The position numbers and the translations under genes were made by a program. 64,000 nt of DNA, from contig JAUIZM010000155.1 of assembly GCA_030848705.1 (NCBI GenBank), forward strand, positions 62,001 to 126,000, written 5' to 3'. Positions 41,364 through 52,885 of the stretch are shown piece after piece. Positions within the stretch are counted from its first letter, which is position 1; every line of letters starts with the position of its first letter. The notes under the pieces are model-generated. The model searched no databases. It worked only from the letters and a program-made list of their open reading frames with translations, and was not told the origin of the DNA. Source of the stretch: Heracleum sosnowskyi. Lineage: Eukaryota > Streptophyta > Magnoliopsida > Apiales > Apiaceae.

Positions 41364-41375
41364 TTTCCGGAAATG
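41362..41375. other. 14-bp perfect palindrome CATTTCCGGAAATG (example)
   Basis: The sequence equals its own reverse complement and directly adjoins the hairpin arm. It is intact in most type A, B and C monomers and in some type D monomers. Most type D monomers have CATTTCCAGAAATG instead, a CpG-to-CpA change at the centre. A protein-binding dyad is possible but not shown. Confidence 0.8.
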
Positions 41376-41424
41376 AAATTTCGTGTTTTTTGGTCCGTAC
41401 GTCCATTTTGTACCTCTATTTTAG

Positions 41425-41430
41425 CACGTG
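41425..41430. other. CACGTG palindrome (example)
   Basis: CACGTG, the G-box/E-box core, occurs once in most monomers ending cacgtgac or cacgtgata. Type A monomers with cacgttac lack it. With hundreds of copies in an array without genes it is more likely incidental than a promoter element. Confidence 0.6.
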
Positions 41431-43240
41431 ATAAAAAAAATCGGAAGAAAAATGTCCGGAACCTCGTTTTTTGAGGGCGTGAAAATGCCAGTGAAACCAG
41501 TTTTGGGCCAAAAAGTGGTTTTTTTCCCATTTTCGGGGGTCGAAAAAACCCATTTCCAGAAATGAAATTTCGCGTTTTTTGGTCCGTACGTCCATTTTGT
41601 ACCTCTATTTTAGCACGTGATAAAAAAAATTGGAAGAAAAATGTCCGGAACCTCGTTTTTTGAGGGCGTGAAAATGCCAGTGAAACCAGTTTTGGGCCAA
41701 AAAGTGGGTTTTTTCCCATTTTCGGGGGTCGAAAAAACCCATTTCCGGAAATGAAAATTCGCGTTTTTTGGTCCGTACGTCCATTTTGTAACTCTATTTT
41801 AGCACGTGACAAAAAAAATCGGAAGAAAAATGTCCGGAACCTCGTTTTTTGAGGGCGTGAAAATGCCAGTGAAACCAGTTTTGGGCCAAAAAGTGGTTTT
41901 TTTCCCATTTTCGGGGGTCGAAAAAACCCATTTCCAGAAATGAAATTTCGCGTTTTTTGGTCCGTACGTCCATTTTGTACCTCTATTTTAGCACGTGATA
42001 AAAAAAATTGGAAGAAAAATGTCCGGAACCTCGTTTTTTGAGGGCGTGAAAATGCCAGTGAAACCAGTTTTGGGCCAAAAAGTGGTTTTTTTCCCATTTT
42101 CGAGGGTCGAAAAAACCCATTTCCAGAAATGAAATTTCGTGTTTTTTGGTCCGTACGTCCATTTTGTACCTCTATTTTAGCACGTGATAAAAAAAATCGG
42201 AAGAAAAATGTCTGGAACCTCGTTTTTTGAGGGCGTGAAAATGCCAGTGAAACCAGTTTTGGGCCAAAAAGTGGTTTTTTTCCCATTTTCGGGGGTCGAA
42301 AAAACCCATTTCCAGAAATGAAATTTCGTGTTTTTTGGTCCGTACGTCCATTTTGTACCTCTATTTTAGCACGTGATAAAAAAAATTGGAAGAAAAATGT
42401 CCGGAACCTCGTTTTTTGAGGGCGTGAAAATGCCAGTGAAACCAGTTTTGGGCCAAAAACTGGTTTTTTTCCCATTTTCGGGGGTCGAAAAAACCCATTT
42501 CCAGAAATGAAATTTCGCGTTTTTTGGTCCGTACGTCCATTTTATACCTCTATTTTAGCACGTGATAAAAAAAATCGGAAGAAAAATGTCCGGAACCTCG
42601 TTTTTTGAGGGCGTGAAAATGCCAGTGAAACCAGTTTTGGGCCAAAAAGTGGTTTTTTTCCCATTTTCGGGGGTCGAAAAAACCCATTTCCAGAAATGAA
42701 ATTTCGCGTTTTTTGGTCCGTACGTCCATTTTGTACCTCTATTTTAGCACGTGATAAAAAAAATTGGAAGAAAAATGTCCGGAACCTCGTTTTTTGAGGG
42801 CGTGAAAATGCCAGTGAAACCAGTTTTGGGCCAAAAAGTGGGTTTTTTCCCATTTTCGGGGGTCAAAAAAACCCATTTCCGGAAATGAAATTTCGTGTTT
42901 TTTGGTCCGTACGTCCATTTTGTACCTCTATTTTAGCACGTGATAAAAAAAATCGGAAGAAAAATGTCCGGAACCTCGTTTTTTGAGGGCGTGAAAATGC
43001 CAGTGAAACCAGTTTTGGGCCAAAAAGTGGTTTTTTTCCCATTTTCGGGGGTCGAAAAAACCCATTTCCAGAAATGAAATTTCGCGTTTTTTGGTCCGTA
43101 CGTCCATTTTGTACCTCTATTTTAGCACGTGATAAAAAAAATTGGAAGAAAAATGTCCGGAACCTCGTTTTTTGAGGGCGTGAAAATGCCAGTGAAACCA
43201 GTTTTGGGCCAAAAAGTGGGTTTTTTCCCATTTTCGGGGG

Positions 43241-46200
43241 TCAAAAAAACCCATTTCCGGAAATGAAAATTCGCGTTTTTTGGTCCGTACGTCCATTTTG
43301 TAACTCTATTTTAGCACGTGACAAAAAAAATCGGAAGAAAAATGTCCGGAACCTCGTTTTTTGAGGGCGTGAAAATGCCAGTGAAACCAGTTTTGGGCCA
43401 AAAAGTGGGTTTTTTCCCATTTTCGGTGGTCGAAAAAACCCATTTCCGGAAATGAAAATTCGCGTTTTTTGGTCCGTACGTCCATTTTGTAACTCTATTT
43501 TAGCACGTGACAAAAAAAATCGGAAGAAAAATGTCCGGAACCTCGTTTTTTGAGGGCGTGAAAATGCCAGTGAAACCAGTTTTGGGCCAAAAAGTGGTTT
43601 TTTTCCCATTTTCGGGGGTCGAAAAAACCCATTTCCAGAAATGAAATTTCGCGTTTTTTGGTCCGTACGTCCATTTTGTACCTCTATTTTAGCACGTGAT
43701 AAAAAAAATCGGAAGAAAAATGTCCGGAACCTCGTTTTTTGAGGGCGTGAAAATGCCAGTGAAACCAGTTTTGGGCCAAAAAGTGGTTTTTTTCCCATTT
43801 TCGGGGGTCGAAAAAACCCATTTCCAGAAATGAAATTTCGCGTTTTTTGGTCCGTACGTCCATTTTGTACCTCTATTTTAGCACGTGATAAAAAAAATCG
43901 GAAGAAAAATGTCCGGAACCTCGTTTTTTGAGGGCGTGAAAATGCCAGTGAAACCAGTTTTGGGCCAAAAAGTGGTTTTTTTCCCATTTTCGGGGGTCGA
44001 AAAAACCCATTTCCAGAAATGAAATTTCGTGTTTTTTGGTCCGTACGTCCATTTTGTACCTCTATTTTAGCACGTGATAAAAAAAATTGGAAGAAAAATG
44101 TCCGGAACCTCGTTTTTTGAGGGCGTGAAAATGCCAGTGAAACCAGTTTTGGGCCAAAAAGTGGTTTTTTTCCCATTTTCGGGGGTCGAAAAAACCCATT
44201 TCCAGAAATGAAATTTCGCGTTTTTTGGTCCGTACGTCCATTTTGTACCTCTATTTTAGCACGTGATAAAAAAAATCGGAAGAAAAATGTCCGGAACCTC
44301 GTTTTTTGAGGGCGTGAAAATGCCAGTGAAACCAGTTTTGGGCCAAAAAGTGGTTTTTTTCCCATTTTCGGGGGTCGAAAAAACCCATTTCCAGAAATGA
44401 AATTTCGCGTTTTTTGGTCCGTACGTCCATTTTGTACCTCTATTTTAGCACGTGATAAAAAAAATTGGAAGAAAAATGTCCGGAACCTCGTTTTTTGAGG
44501 GCGTGAAAATGCCAGTGAAACCAGTTTTGGGCCAAAAAGTGGTTTTTTTCCCATTTTCGAGGGTCGAAAAAACCCATTTCCAGAAATGAAATTTCGTGTT
44601 TTTTGGTCCGTACGTCCATTTTGTACCTCTATTTTAGCACGTGATAAAAAAAATCGGAAGAAAAATGTCTGGAACCTCGTTTTTTGAGGGCGTGAAAATG
44701 CCAGTGAAACCAGTTTTGGGCCAAAAAGTGGTTTTTTTCCCATTTTCGGGGGTCGAAAAAACCCATTTCCAGAAATGAAATTTCGCGTTTTTTGGTCCGT
44801 ACGTCCATTTTGTACCTCTATTTTAGCACGTGATAAAAAAAATCGGAAGAAAAATGTCCGGAACCTCGTTTTTTGAGGGCGTGAAAATGCCAGTGAAACC
44901 AGTTTTGGGCCAAAAAGTGGTTTTTTTCCCATTTTCGGGGGTCGAAAAAACCCATTTCCAGAAATGAAATTTCGTGTTTTTTGGTCCGTACGTCCATTTT
45001 GTACCTCTATTTTAGCACGTGATAAAAAAAATCGGAAGAAAAATGTCTGGAACCTCGTTTTTTGAGGGCGTGAAAATGCCAGTGAAACCAGTTTTGGGCC
45101 AAAAAGTGGTTTTTTTCCCATTTTCGGGGGTCGAAAAAACCCATTTCCAGAAATGAAATTTCGTGTTTTTTGGTCCGTACGTCCATTTTGTACCTCTATT
45201 TTAGCACGTGATAAAAAAAATTGGAAGAAAAATGTCCGGAACCTCGTTTTTTGAGGGCGTGAAAATGCCAGTGAAACCAGTTTTGGGCCAAAAAGTGGTT
45301 TTTTTCCCATTTTCGGGGGTCGAAAAAACCCATTTCCAGAAATGAAATTTCGCGTTTTTTGGTCCGTACGTCCATTTTGTACCTCTATTTTAGCACGTGA
45401 TAAAAAAAATCGGAAGAAAAATGTCCGGAACCTCGTTTTTTGAGGGCGTGAAAATGCCAGTGAAACCAGTTTTGGGCCAAAAAGTGGTTTTTTTCCCATT
45501 TTCGGGGGTCGAAAAAACCCATTTCCAGAAATGAAATTTCGCGTTTTTTGGTCCGTACGTCCATTTTGTACCTCTATTTTAGCACGTGATAAAAAAAATT
45601 GGAAGAAAAATGTCCGGAACCTCGTTTTTTGAGGGCGTGAAAATGCCAGTGAAACCAGTTTTGGGCCAAAAAGTGGTTTTTTTCCCATTTTCGAGGGTCG
45701 AAAAAACCCATTTCCAGAAATGAAATTTCGTGTTTTTTGGTCCGTACGTCCATTTTGTACCTCTATTTTAGCACGTGATAAAAAAAATCGGAAGAAAAAT
45801 GTCTGGAACCTCGTTTTTTGAGGGCGTGAAAATGCCAGTGAAACCAGTTTTGGGCCAAAAAGTGGTTTTTTTCCCATTTTCGGGGGTCGAAAAAACCCAT
45901 TTCCAGAAATGAAATTTCGCGTTTTTTGGTCCGTACGTCCATTTTGTACCTCTATTTTAGCACGTGATAAAAAAAATCGGAAGAAAAATGTCCGGAACCT
46001 CGTTTTTTGAGGGCGTGAAAATGCCAGTGAAACCAGTTTTGGGCCAAAAAGTGGTTTTTTTCCCATTTTCGGGGGTCGAAAAAACCCATTTCCAGAAATG
46101 AAATTTCGTGTTTTTTGGTCCGTACGTCCATTTTGTACCTCTATTTTAGCACGTGATAAAAAAAATCGGAAGAAAAATGTCTGGAACCTCGTTTTTTGAG

Positions 46201-47011
46201 GGCGTGAAAATGCCAGTGAAACCAGTTTTGGGCCAAAAAGTGGTTTTTTTCCCATTTTCGGGGGTCGAAAAAACCCATTTCCAGAAATGAAATTTCGTGT
46301 TTTTTGGTCCGTACGTCCATTTTGTACCTCTATTTTAGCACGTGATAAAAAAAATTGGAAGAAAAATGTCCGGAACCTCGTTTTTTGAGGGCGTGAAAAT
46401 GCCAGTGAAACCAGTTTTGGGCCAAAAAGTGGTTTTTTTCCCATTTTCGGGGGTCGAAAAAACCCATTTCCAGAAATGAAATTTCGCGTTTTTTGGTCCG
46501 TACGTCCATTTTGTACCTCTATTTTAGCACGTGATAAAAAAAATCGGAAGAAAAATGTCCGGAACCTCGTTTTTTGAGGGCGTGAAAATGCCAGTGAAAC
46601 CAGTTTTGGGCCAAAAAGTGGTTTTTTTCCCATTTTCGGGGGTCGAAAAAACCCATTTCCAGAAATGAAATTTCGCGTTTTTTGGTCCGTACGTCCATTT
46701 TGTACCTCTATTTTAGCACGTGATAAAAAAAATTGGAAGAAAAATGTCCGGAACCTCGTTTTTTGAGGGCGTGAAAATGCCAGTGAAACCAGTTTTGGGC
46801 CAAAAAGTGGTTTTTTTCCCATTTTCGAGGGTCGAAAAAACCCATTTCCAGAAATGAAATTTCGTGTTTTTTGGTCCGTACGTCCATTTTGTACCTCTAT
46901 TTTAGCACGTGATAAAAAAAATCGGAAGAAAAATGTCTGGAACCTCGTTTTTTGAGGGCGTGAAAATGCCAGTGAAACCAGTTTTGGGCCAAAAAGTGGT
47001 TTTTTTCCCAT
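43241..47011 (-). other. 1,256-codon open frame from satellite periodicity, judged non-coding
   Basis: Twenty 63-residue repeats, each running through FISGNGFFRPPKMGKKP, LFGPKLVSLAFSRPQKTRF and TFFFRFFLSRAKIEVQ. The product would be very basic and phenylalanine-rich, with no recognisable domain, signal peptide or membrane-segment pattern. It is open because 189 is divisible by three and this frame of the monomer has no stop. It starts and ends wherever a point change such as ggtcgaaa to ggtcaaaa makes a stop, not at conserved boundaries. Variable sites include many amino-acid changes (R/Q, N/K, V/L, N/I, P/S). A second minus-strand frame is also open through many type A monomers, which argues for composition rather than coding. 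Confidence 0.85.
43621..43809. repeat. Reference monomer, type D (exactly 189 bp)
   Basis: A clean example of the unit: the motif gaaaaaaccc begins here and again 189 bases later. I count 76 G or C bases (40%) and 11 CpG dinucleotides. This copy has the type D marks gtggttttttt, tttccagaaatg and cacgtgata. Reading the minus strand, one frame is open across all 63 codons. Related types differ at about a dozen sites: gtacctc/gtaactc, gtgac/gtgata/gttac, atcgg/attgg, gtccgg/gtctgg, cctcg/cctca, gccag/gctag, gtggg/gtggt, ccgga/ccaga, and ttcgcg/ttcgtg. Confidence 0.95.
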
Positions 47012-47284
47012 TTTCGGGGGTCGAAAAAACCCATTTCCAGAAATGAAATTTCGTGTTTTTTGGTCCGTACGTCCATTTTGTACCTCTATTTTAGCACGTG
47101 ATAAAAAAAATTGGAAGAAAAATGTCCGGAACCTCGTTTTTTGAGGGCGTGAAAATGCCAGTGAAACCAGTTTTGGGCCAAAAGTGGGTTTTTTCCCATT
47201 TTTGGGGGTCTAAAAAACCCATTTCCGGAAATGAAATTTCGCGTTTTTTGGTCCGTACGTCCATTTTGTACCTCTATTTTAGCA

Positions 47285-50200
47285 CGTGACAAAAAAAATC
47301 GGAAGAAAAATGTCCGGAACCTCGTTTTTTGAGGGCGTGAAAATGCCAGTGAAACCAGTTTTGGGCCAAAAGTGGGTTTTTTCCCATTTTTGGGGGTCTA
47401 AAAAACCCATTTCCGGAAATGAAATTTCGCGTTTTTTTGGTCCGTACGTCCATTTTGTACCTCTATTTTAGCACGTGACAAAAAAAATCGGAAGAAAAAT
47501 GTCCGGAACCTCGTTTTTTGAGGGCGTGAAAATGCTAGTGAAACCAGTTTTTGGCCAAAAAGTGGGTTTTTTCCCATTTTCGGGGGTCGAAAAAACCCAT
47601 TTCCGGAAATGAAAATTCGCGTTTTTTGGTCCGTACGTCCATTTTGTACCTCTATTTTAGCACGTGACAAAAACAATCGGAAGAAAAATGTCCGGAACCT
47701 CGTTTTTTGAGGGCGTGAAAATGCCAGTGAAACCAGTTTTGGGCCAAAAAGTGGGTTTTTTCCCATTTTCGGGGGTCGAAAAAACCAATTTCCGGAAATG
47801 AAATTTCGCGTTTTTTGGTCCGTACGTCCATTTTGTACCTCTATTTTAGCACATGGCAAAAAAAATTGGAAGAAAAATGTCCGGAACCTCGTTTTTTGAG
47901 GGCGTGAAAATGCCAGTGAAACCAGTTTTGGGCCAAAAAGTGGGTTTTTTTCCATTTTTGGCGGTCGAAAAAACCCATTTCCGGAAATGAAATTTCGTGT
48001 TTTTTCGTCCGTACGTCCATTTTGTACCTCTATTTTAGCACGTGATAAAAAAAATCGGAAGAAAAATGTCCGGAACCTCGTTTTTTGAGGGCGTGAAAAT
48101 GCCAGTGAAACCAATTTTGGGCCAAAAAGTGGGTTTTTTCCCATTTTCGGGGGTCGAAAAAACCCATTTCCGAAAATGAAATTTCTTGTTTTTTGGTCCG
48201 TACGTACATTTTGTACCTCTATTTTAGCACGTGAAAAAAAATCAGAAGAAAAATGTCCGGAACCTCGTTTTTTGAGGGCGTGAAAATGCCAGTGAAACCA
48301 GTTTTGGGCCAAAAAGTGGGTTTTTTTCCATTTTCGGGGGTCGAAAAAACCTTTTTTCGGAAATGAAAATTCGCGTTTTTTTGTCCGTACGTCCATTTTG
48401 TACCTCTATTTTAGCACGTTACAAAAAAAATCGGAAGAAAAATGTCCGGAACCTCGTTTTTTGAGGGCGTGAAAATGCCAGTGAAACCAGTTTTGGGCCA
48501 AAAAGTGGGTTTTTTCCCATTTTCGGGGGTCGAAAAAACCCTTTTTCCGAAATGAAAATTCGCGTTTTTTGGTCCGTACGTCCATTTAGTAACTCTATTT
48601 TAGCACGTGACAAAAAAAATCGGAAGAAAAATGTCCGGAACCTCGTTTTTTGAGGGCGTGAAAATGCCAGTGAAACCAGTTTTGGGCCAAAAAGTGGGTT
48701 TTTTCCCATTTTCGGGGGTCGAAAAAACCCATTTCCGGAAATGAAATTTCGCGTTTTTTGGTCCGTACGTCCATTTTGTACCTCTATTTTAGCACGTGAC
48801 AAAAAAAATCGGAAGAAAAATGTCCGGAACCTCGTTTTTTGAGGGCGTGAAAATGCCAGTGAAACCAGTTTTGGGCCAAAAGTGGGTTTTTTCCCATTTT
48901 TGGGGGTCTAAAAAACCCATTTCCGGAAATGAAATTTCGCGTTTTTTTGGTCCGTACGTCCATTTTGTACCTCTATTTTAGCACGTGACAAAAAAAATCG
49001 GAAGAAAAATGTCCGGAACCTCGTTTTTTGAGGGCGTGAAAATGCTAGTGAAACCAGTTTTTGGCCAAAAAGTGGGTTTTTTCCCATTTTCGGGGGTCGA
49101 AAAAACCCATTTCCGGAAATGAAAATTCGCGTTTTTTGGTCCGTACGTCCATTTTGTACCTCTATTTTAGCACGTGACAAAAACAATCGGAAGAAAAATG
49201 TCCGGAACCTCGTTTTTTGAGGGCGTGAAAATGCCAGTGAAACCAGTTTTGGGCCAAAAAGTGGGTTTTTTTCCATTTTCGGCGGTCGAAAAAACCCATT
49301 TCCGGAAATGAAATTTCGTGTTTTTTGGTCCGTACGTCCATTTTGTACCTCTATTTTAGCACGTGATAAAAAAAATCGGAAGAAAAATGTCCGGAACCTC
49401 GTTTTTTGAGGGCGTGAAAATGCCAGTGAAACCAATTTTGGGCCAAAAAGTGGGTTTTTTCCCATTTTCGGGGGTCGAAAAAACCCATTTCCGAAAATGA
49501 AATTTCTTGTTTTTTGGTCCGTACGTACATTTTGTACCTCTATTTTAGCACGTGAAAAAAAATCGGAAGAAAAATGTCCGGAACCTCGTTTTTTGAGGGC
49601 GTGAAAATGCCAGTGAAACCAGTTTTTGGCCAAAAATTGGGTTTTTTCCCATTTTCGGGGGTCGAAAAAACCCATTTCCGGAAATGAAAATTCGCGTTTT
49701 TTTGTCCATACGTCCATTTTGTACCTCTATTTTAGCACGTGACAAAAAAAATTGGAAGAAAAATGTCCGGAACCTCGTTTTTTGAGGGCGTGAAAATGCC
49801 AGTGAAACCAGTTTTGGGCCAAAAAGTGGGTTTTTTCCCATTTTCGGGGGTCGAAAAAACCCATTTCCGGAAATGAAATTTCGCGTTTTTTGGTCCGTAC
49901 GTCCATTTTGTACCTCTATTTTAGCACGTGATAAAAAAAATCGGAAGAAAAATGTCCGGAACCTCGTTTTTTGAGGGCGTGAAAATGCTAGTGAAACCAG
50001 TTTTGGGCCAAAAAGTGGGTTTTTTCCCATTTTCGGGGGTCAAAAAAACCCATTTCCGGAAATGAAATTTCTCGTTTTTTTATCCGTACGTCCATTTTGT
50101 ACCTCTATATTAGCACGTGACAAAAAAAATCGGAAGAAAAATGTCCGGAACCTCGTTTTTTGAGGGCGTGAAAATGCTAGTGAAACCAGTTTTTGGCCAA

Positions 50201-51815
50201 AAAGTGGGTTTTTTTCCCATTTTCGGGGGTCGAAAAAACCCATTTCCGGAAATTAAATTTCGCGTTTTTTGGTCCGTAGGTCCATTTTGTACCTCTATTT
50301 TAGCACGTGATAAAAAAAATTGGAAGAAAAATGTCCGAAACCTCGTTTTTTGAGGGCGTGAAAATGCCAGTGAAACCAGTTTTGGGCCAAAAAGTGGGTT
50401 TTTCCCATTTTTGGGGGTCAAAAAAACCCATTTCCGGAAATGAAAATTCACGTTTTTTGGTCCGTACGTCCATTTTGTACCTCTATTTTAGCACGTGACA
50501 AAAAAAATCGGAAGAAAAATGTCCGGAACCTCGTTTTTTGAGGGCGTGAAAATGCCAGTGAAACCAGTTTTGGGCCAAAAAGTGGGTTTTTTCCCATTTT
50601 CGGGGGTCGAAAAAACCCATTTCCGGAAATGAAATTTCGTGTTTTTTGGTCCGTACGTCCATTTTGTACCTCTATTTTAGCACGTGATAAAAAAAATCGG
50701 AAGAAAAATGTCCGGAACCTCGTTTTTTGAGGGCGTGAAAATGCCAGTGAAACCAGTTTTGGGCCAAAAAGTGGTTTTTTTCCCATTTTCGGGGGTCGAA
50801 AAAACCCATTTCCAGAAATGAAATTTCGCGTTTTTTGGTCCGTACGTCCATTTTGTACCTCTATTTTAGCACGTGATAAAAAAAATTGGAAGAAAAATGT
50901 CCGGAACCTCGTTTTTTGAGGGCGTGAAAATGCCAGTGAAACCAGTTTTGGGCCAAAAAGTGGGTTTTTCCCATTTTCGGGGGTCGAAAAAACCCATTTC
51001 CGGAAATGAAAATTCGCGTTTTTTGGTCCGTACGTCCATTTTGTAACTCTATTTTAGCACGTGACAAAAAAAATCGGAAGAAAAATGTCCGGAACCTCGT
51101 TTTTTGAGGGCGTGAAAATGCCAGTGAAACCAGTTTTGGGCCAAAAAGTGGTTTTTTTCCCATTTTCGGGGGTCGAAAAAACCCATTTCCAGAAATGAAA
51201 TTTCGCGTTTTTTGGTCCGTACGTCCATTTTGTACCTCTATTTTAGCACGTGATAAAAAAAATTGGAAGAAAAATGTCCGGAACCTCGTTTTTTGAGGGC
51301 GTGAAAATGCCAGTGAAACCAGTTTTGGGCCAAAAAGTGGTTTTTTTCCCATTTTCGAGGGTCGAAAAACCCATTTCCAGAAATGAAATTTCGTGTTTTT
51401 TGGTCCGTACGTCCATTTTGTACCTCTATTTTAGCACGTGATAAAAAAAATCGGAAGAAAAATGTCTGGAACCTCGTTTTTTGAGGGCGTGAAAATGCCA
51501 GTGAAACCAGTTTTTGGGCCAAAAAGTGGTTTTTTTCCCATTTTCGGGGGTCGAAAAAACCCATTTCCAGAAATGAAATTTCGTGTTTTTTGGTCCGTAC
51601 GTCCATTTTGTACCTCTATTTTAGCACGTGATAAAAAAAATTGGAAGAAAAATGTCCGGAACCTCGTTTTTTGAGGGCGTGAAAATGCCAGTGAAACCAG
51701 TTTTGGGCCAAAAACTGGTTTTTTTCCCATTTTCGGGGGTCGAAAAAACCCATTTCCAGAAATGAAATTTCGCGTTTTTTGGTCCGTACGTCCATTTTAT
51801 ACCTCTATTTTAGCA
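47285..51815. repeat. 4,531-bp superunit, copy S3, displaced by 9,255 bp
   Basis: Matches S2 at a constant offset of 9,255 bases: tttttttatccg at 50,081, ttttcgagggtcg at 51,358 and ccattttatacc at 51,799 pair with 40,826, 42,103 and 42,544. The match extends to the left to about 46,600 (pairing with about 37,370) and to the right to about 52,900. The exchange unit was therefore larger than the superunit and included about 4.7 kb of type D. Confidence 0.9.
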
Positions 51816-52885
51816 CGTGATAAAAAAAATCGGAAGAAAAATGTCCGGAACCTCGTTTTTTGAGGGCGTGAAAATGCCAGTGAAACCAGTTTTGGGCCAA
51901 AAAAGGGTTTTTTTCCCATTTTCGGGGGTCGAAAAAACCCATTTCCAGAAATGAAATTTCGCGTTTTTTGGTCCGTACGTCCATTTTGTACCTCTATTTT
52001 AGCACGTGATAAAAAAAATTGAAGAAAAATGTCCGGAACCTCGTTTTTTGAGGGCGTGAAAATGCCAGTGAAACCAGTTTTGGGCCAAAAAGTGGGTTTT
52101 TTCCCATTTTCGGGGGTCAAAAAAACCCATTTCCGGAAATGAAATTTCGTGTTTTTTGGTCCGTACGTCCATTTTGTACCTCTATTTTAGCACGTGATAA
52201 AAAAAATCGGAAGAAAAATGTCCGGAACCTCGTTTTTTGAGGGCGTGAAAATGCCAGTGAAACCAGTTTTGGGCCAAAAAGTGGTTTTTTTCCCATTTTC
52301 GGGGGTCGAAAAAACCATTTCCAGAAATGAAATTTCGCGTTTTTTGGTCCGTACGTCCATTTGTACCTCTATTTAGCACGTGATAAAAAAAATTGGAAGA
52401 AAAATGTCCGGAACCTCGTTATTTTGAGGGCGTGAAAATGCCAGTGAAACCAGTTTTGGGCCAAAAAGTGGGTTTTTTCCCATTTTCGGGGGTCAAAAAA
52501 AACCCCATTTCGGAAATGAAAATTCGCGTTTTTTGGTCCGTACGTCCATTTTGTAACTCTATTTTAGCACGTGACAAAAAAAATCGGAAGAAAAATGTCC
52601 GGAACCTCGTTTTTTGAGGGCGTGAAAATGCCAGTGAAACCAGTTTTGGGCCAAAAAGTGGGTTTTTTTCCCATTTTCGGTGGTCGAAAAAACCCATTTC
52701 CGGAAATGAAAATTCGCGTTTTTTTGGTCCGTTACGTCCATTTGTAACTCTATTTTAGCACGTGACAAAAAAAATCGGAAGAAAAATGTCCGGAACCTCG
52801 TTTTTGAGGGCGTGAAAATGCCAGTGAAACCAGTTTTGGGCCAAAAGTGGTTTTTTTCCCATTTTCGGGGGTCGAAAAAAACCCA
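51358..52885. repeat. Satellite stretch with dense single-base indels
   Basis: Within about eight monomers there are at least eleven one-base length changes. Examples are gtcgaaaaaccc (51,364), gtttttgggcc (51,511), attgaag (52,019), aaaaccattt (52,311), ccatttgtacc and ctatttagc (52,358-52,377), cgttattttgag (52,419), aaaaccccatttcgg (52,500), gttacgtcc (52,731), cgtttttgag (52,800) and ccaaaagtgg (52,841). The flanking type D arrays run for kilobases with almost none. Either a sequencing or assembly fault or a decayed junction; the sequence alone does not decide. Confidence 0.85.

Larger units (their letters stand above)
38030..42560. repeat. 4,531-bp superunit, copy S2
   Basis: Directly follows S1 and repeats its order of variants: shared marks at 38,604, 40,826, 40,997 and 42,103. 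The two copies differ by scattered substitutions, such as ttttggcggtcg near 38,701 where S1 has ttttcggcggtcg near 34,169, and ggtccatac to tgtccatac near 40,450. After the type D tail the array does not return to type C but continues as expanded type D. Confidence 0.9.
41460..47090. repeat. Type D segment 2 with exact 1,134-bp hexamers
   Basis: About 30 monomers, almost all exactly 189 bp. The rare mark ttttcgagggtcg falls at 44,560, 45,694 and 46,828, exactly 1,134 bases apart, and gtctgg monomers follow the same rhythm. The hexamer order of variants in the stretch 44.4-47.0 kb is regular, whereas 41.5-44.4 kb is less regular and includes a 378-bp repeat (42,542 and 42,920). Absence of indels leaves one minus-strand frame open for 3.77 kb. 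Confidence 0.9.

Noticed and set aside
41425..41430. CACGTG as promoter elements
   Set aside because: The motif simply recurs with the monomer and no transcription unit is visible. A and T runs likewise resemble TATA or terminator motifs only by composition.
51358..52885. Array boundary or insertion site
   Set aside because: Despite the many indels the sequence is still recognisably the same monomer throughout, with no foreign DNA.
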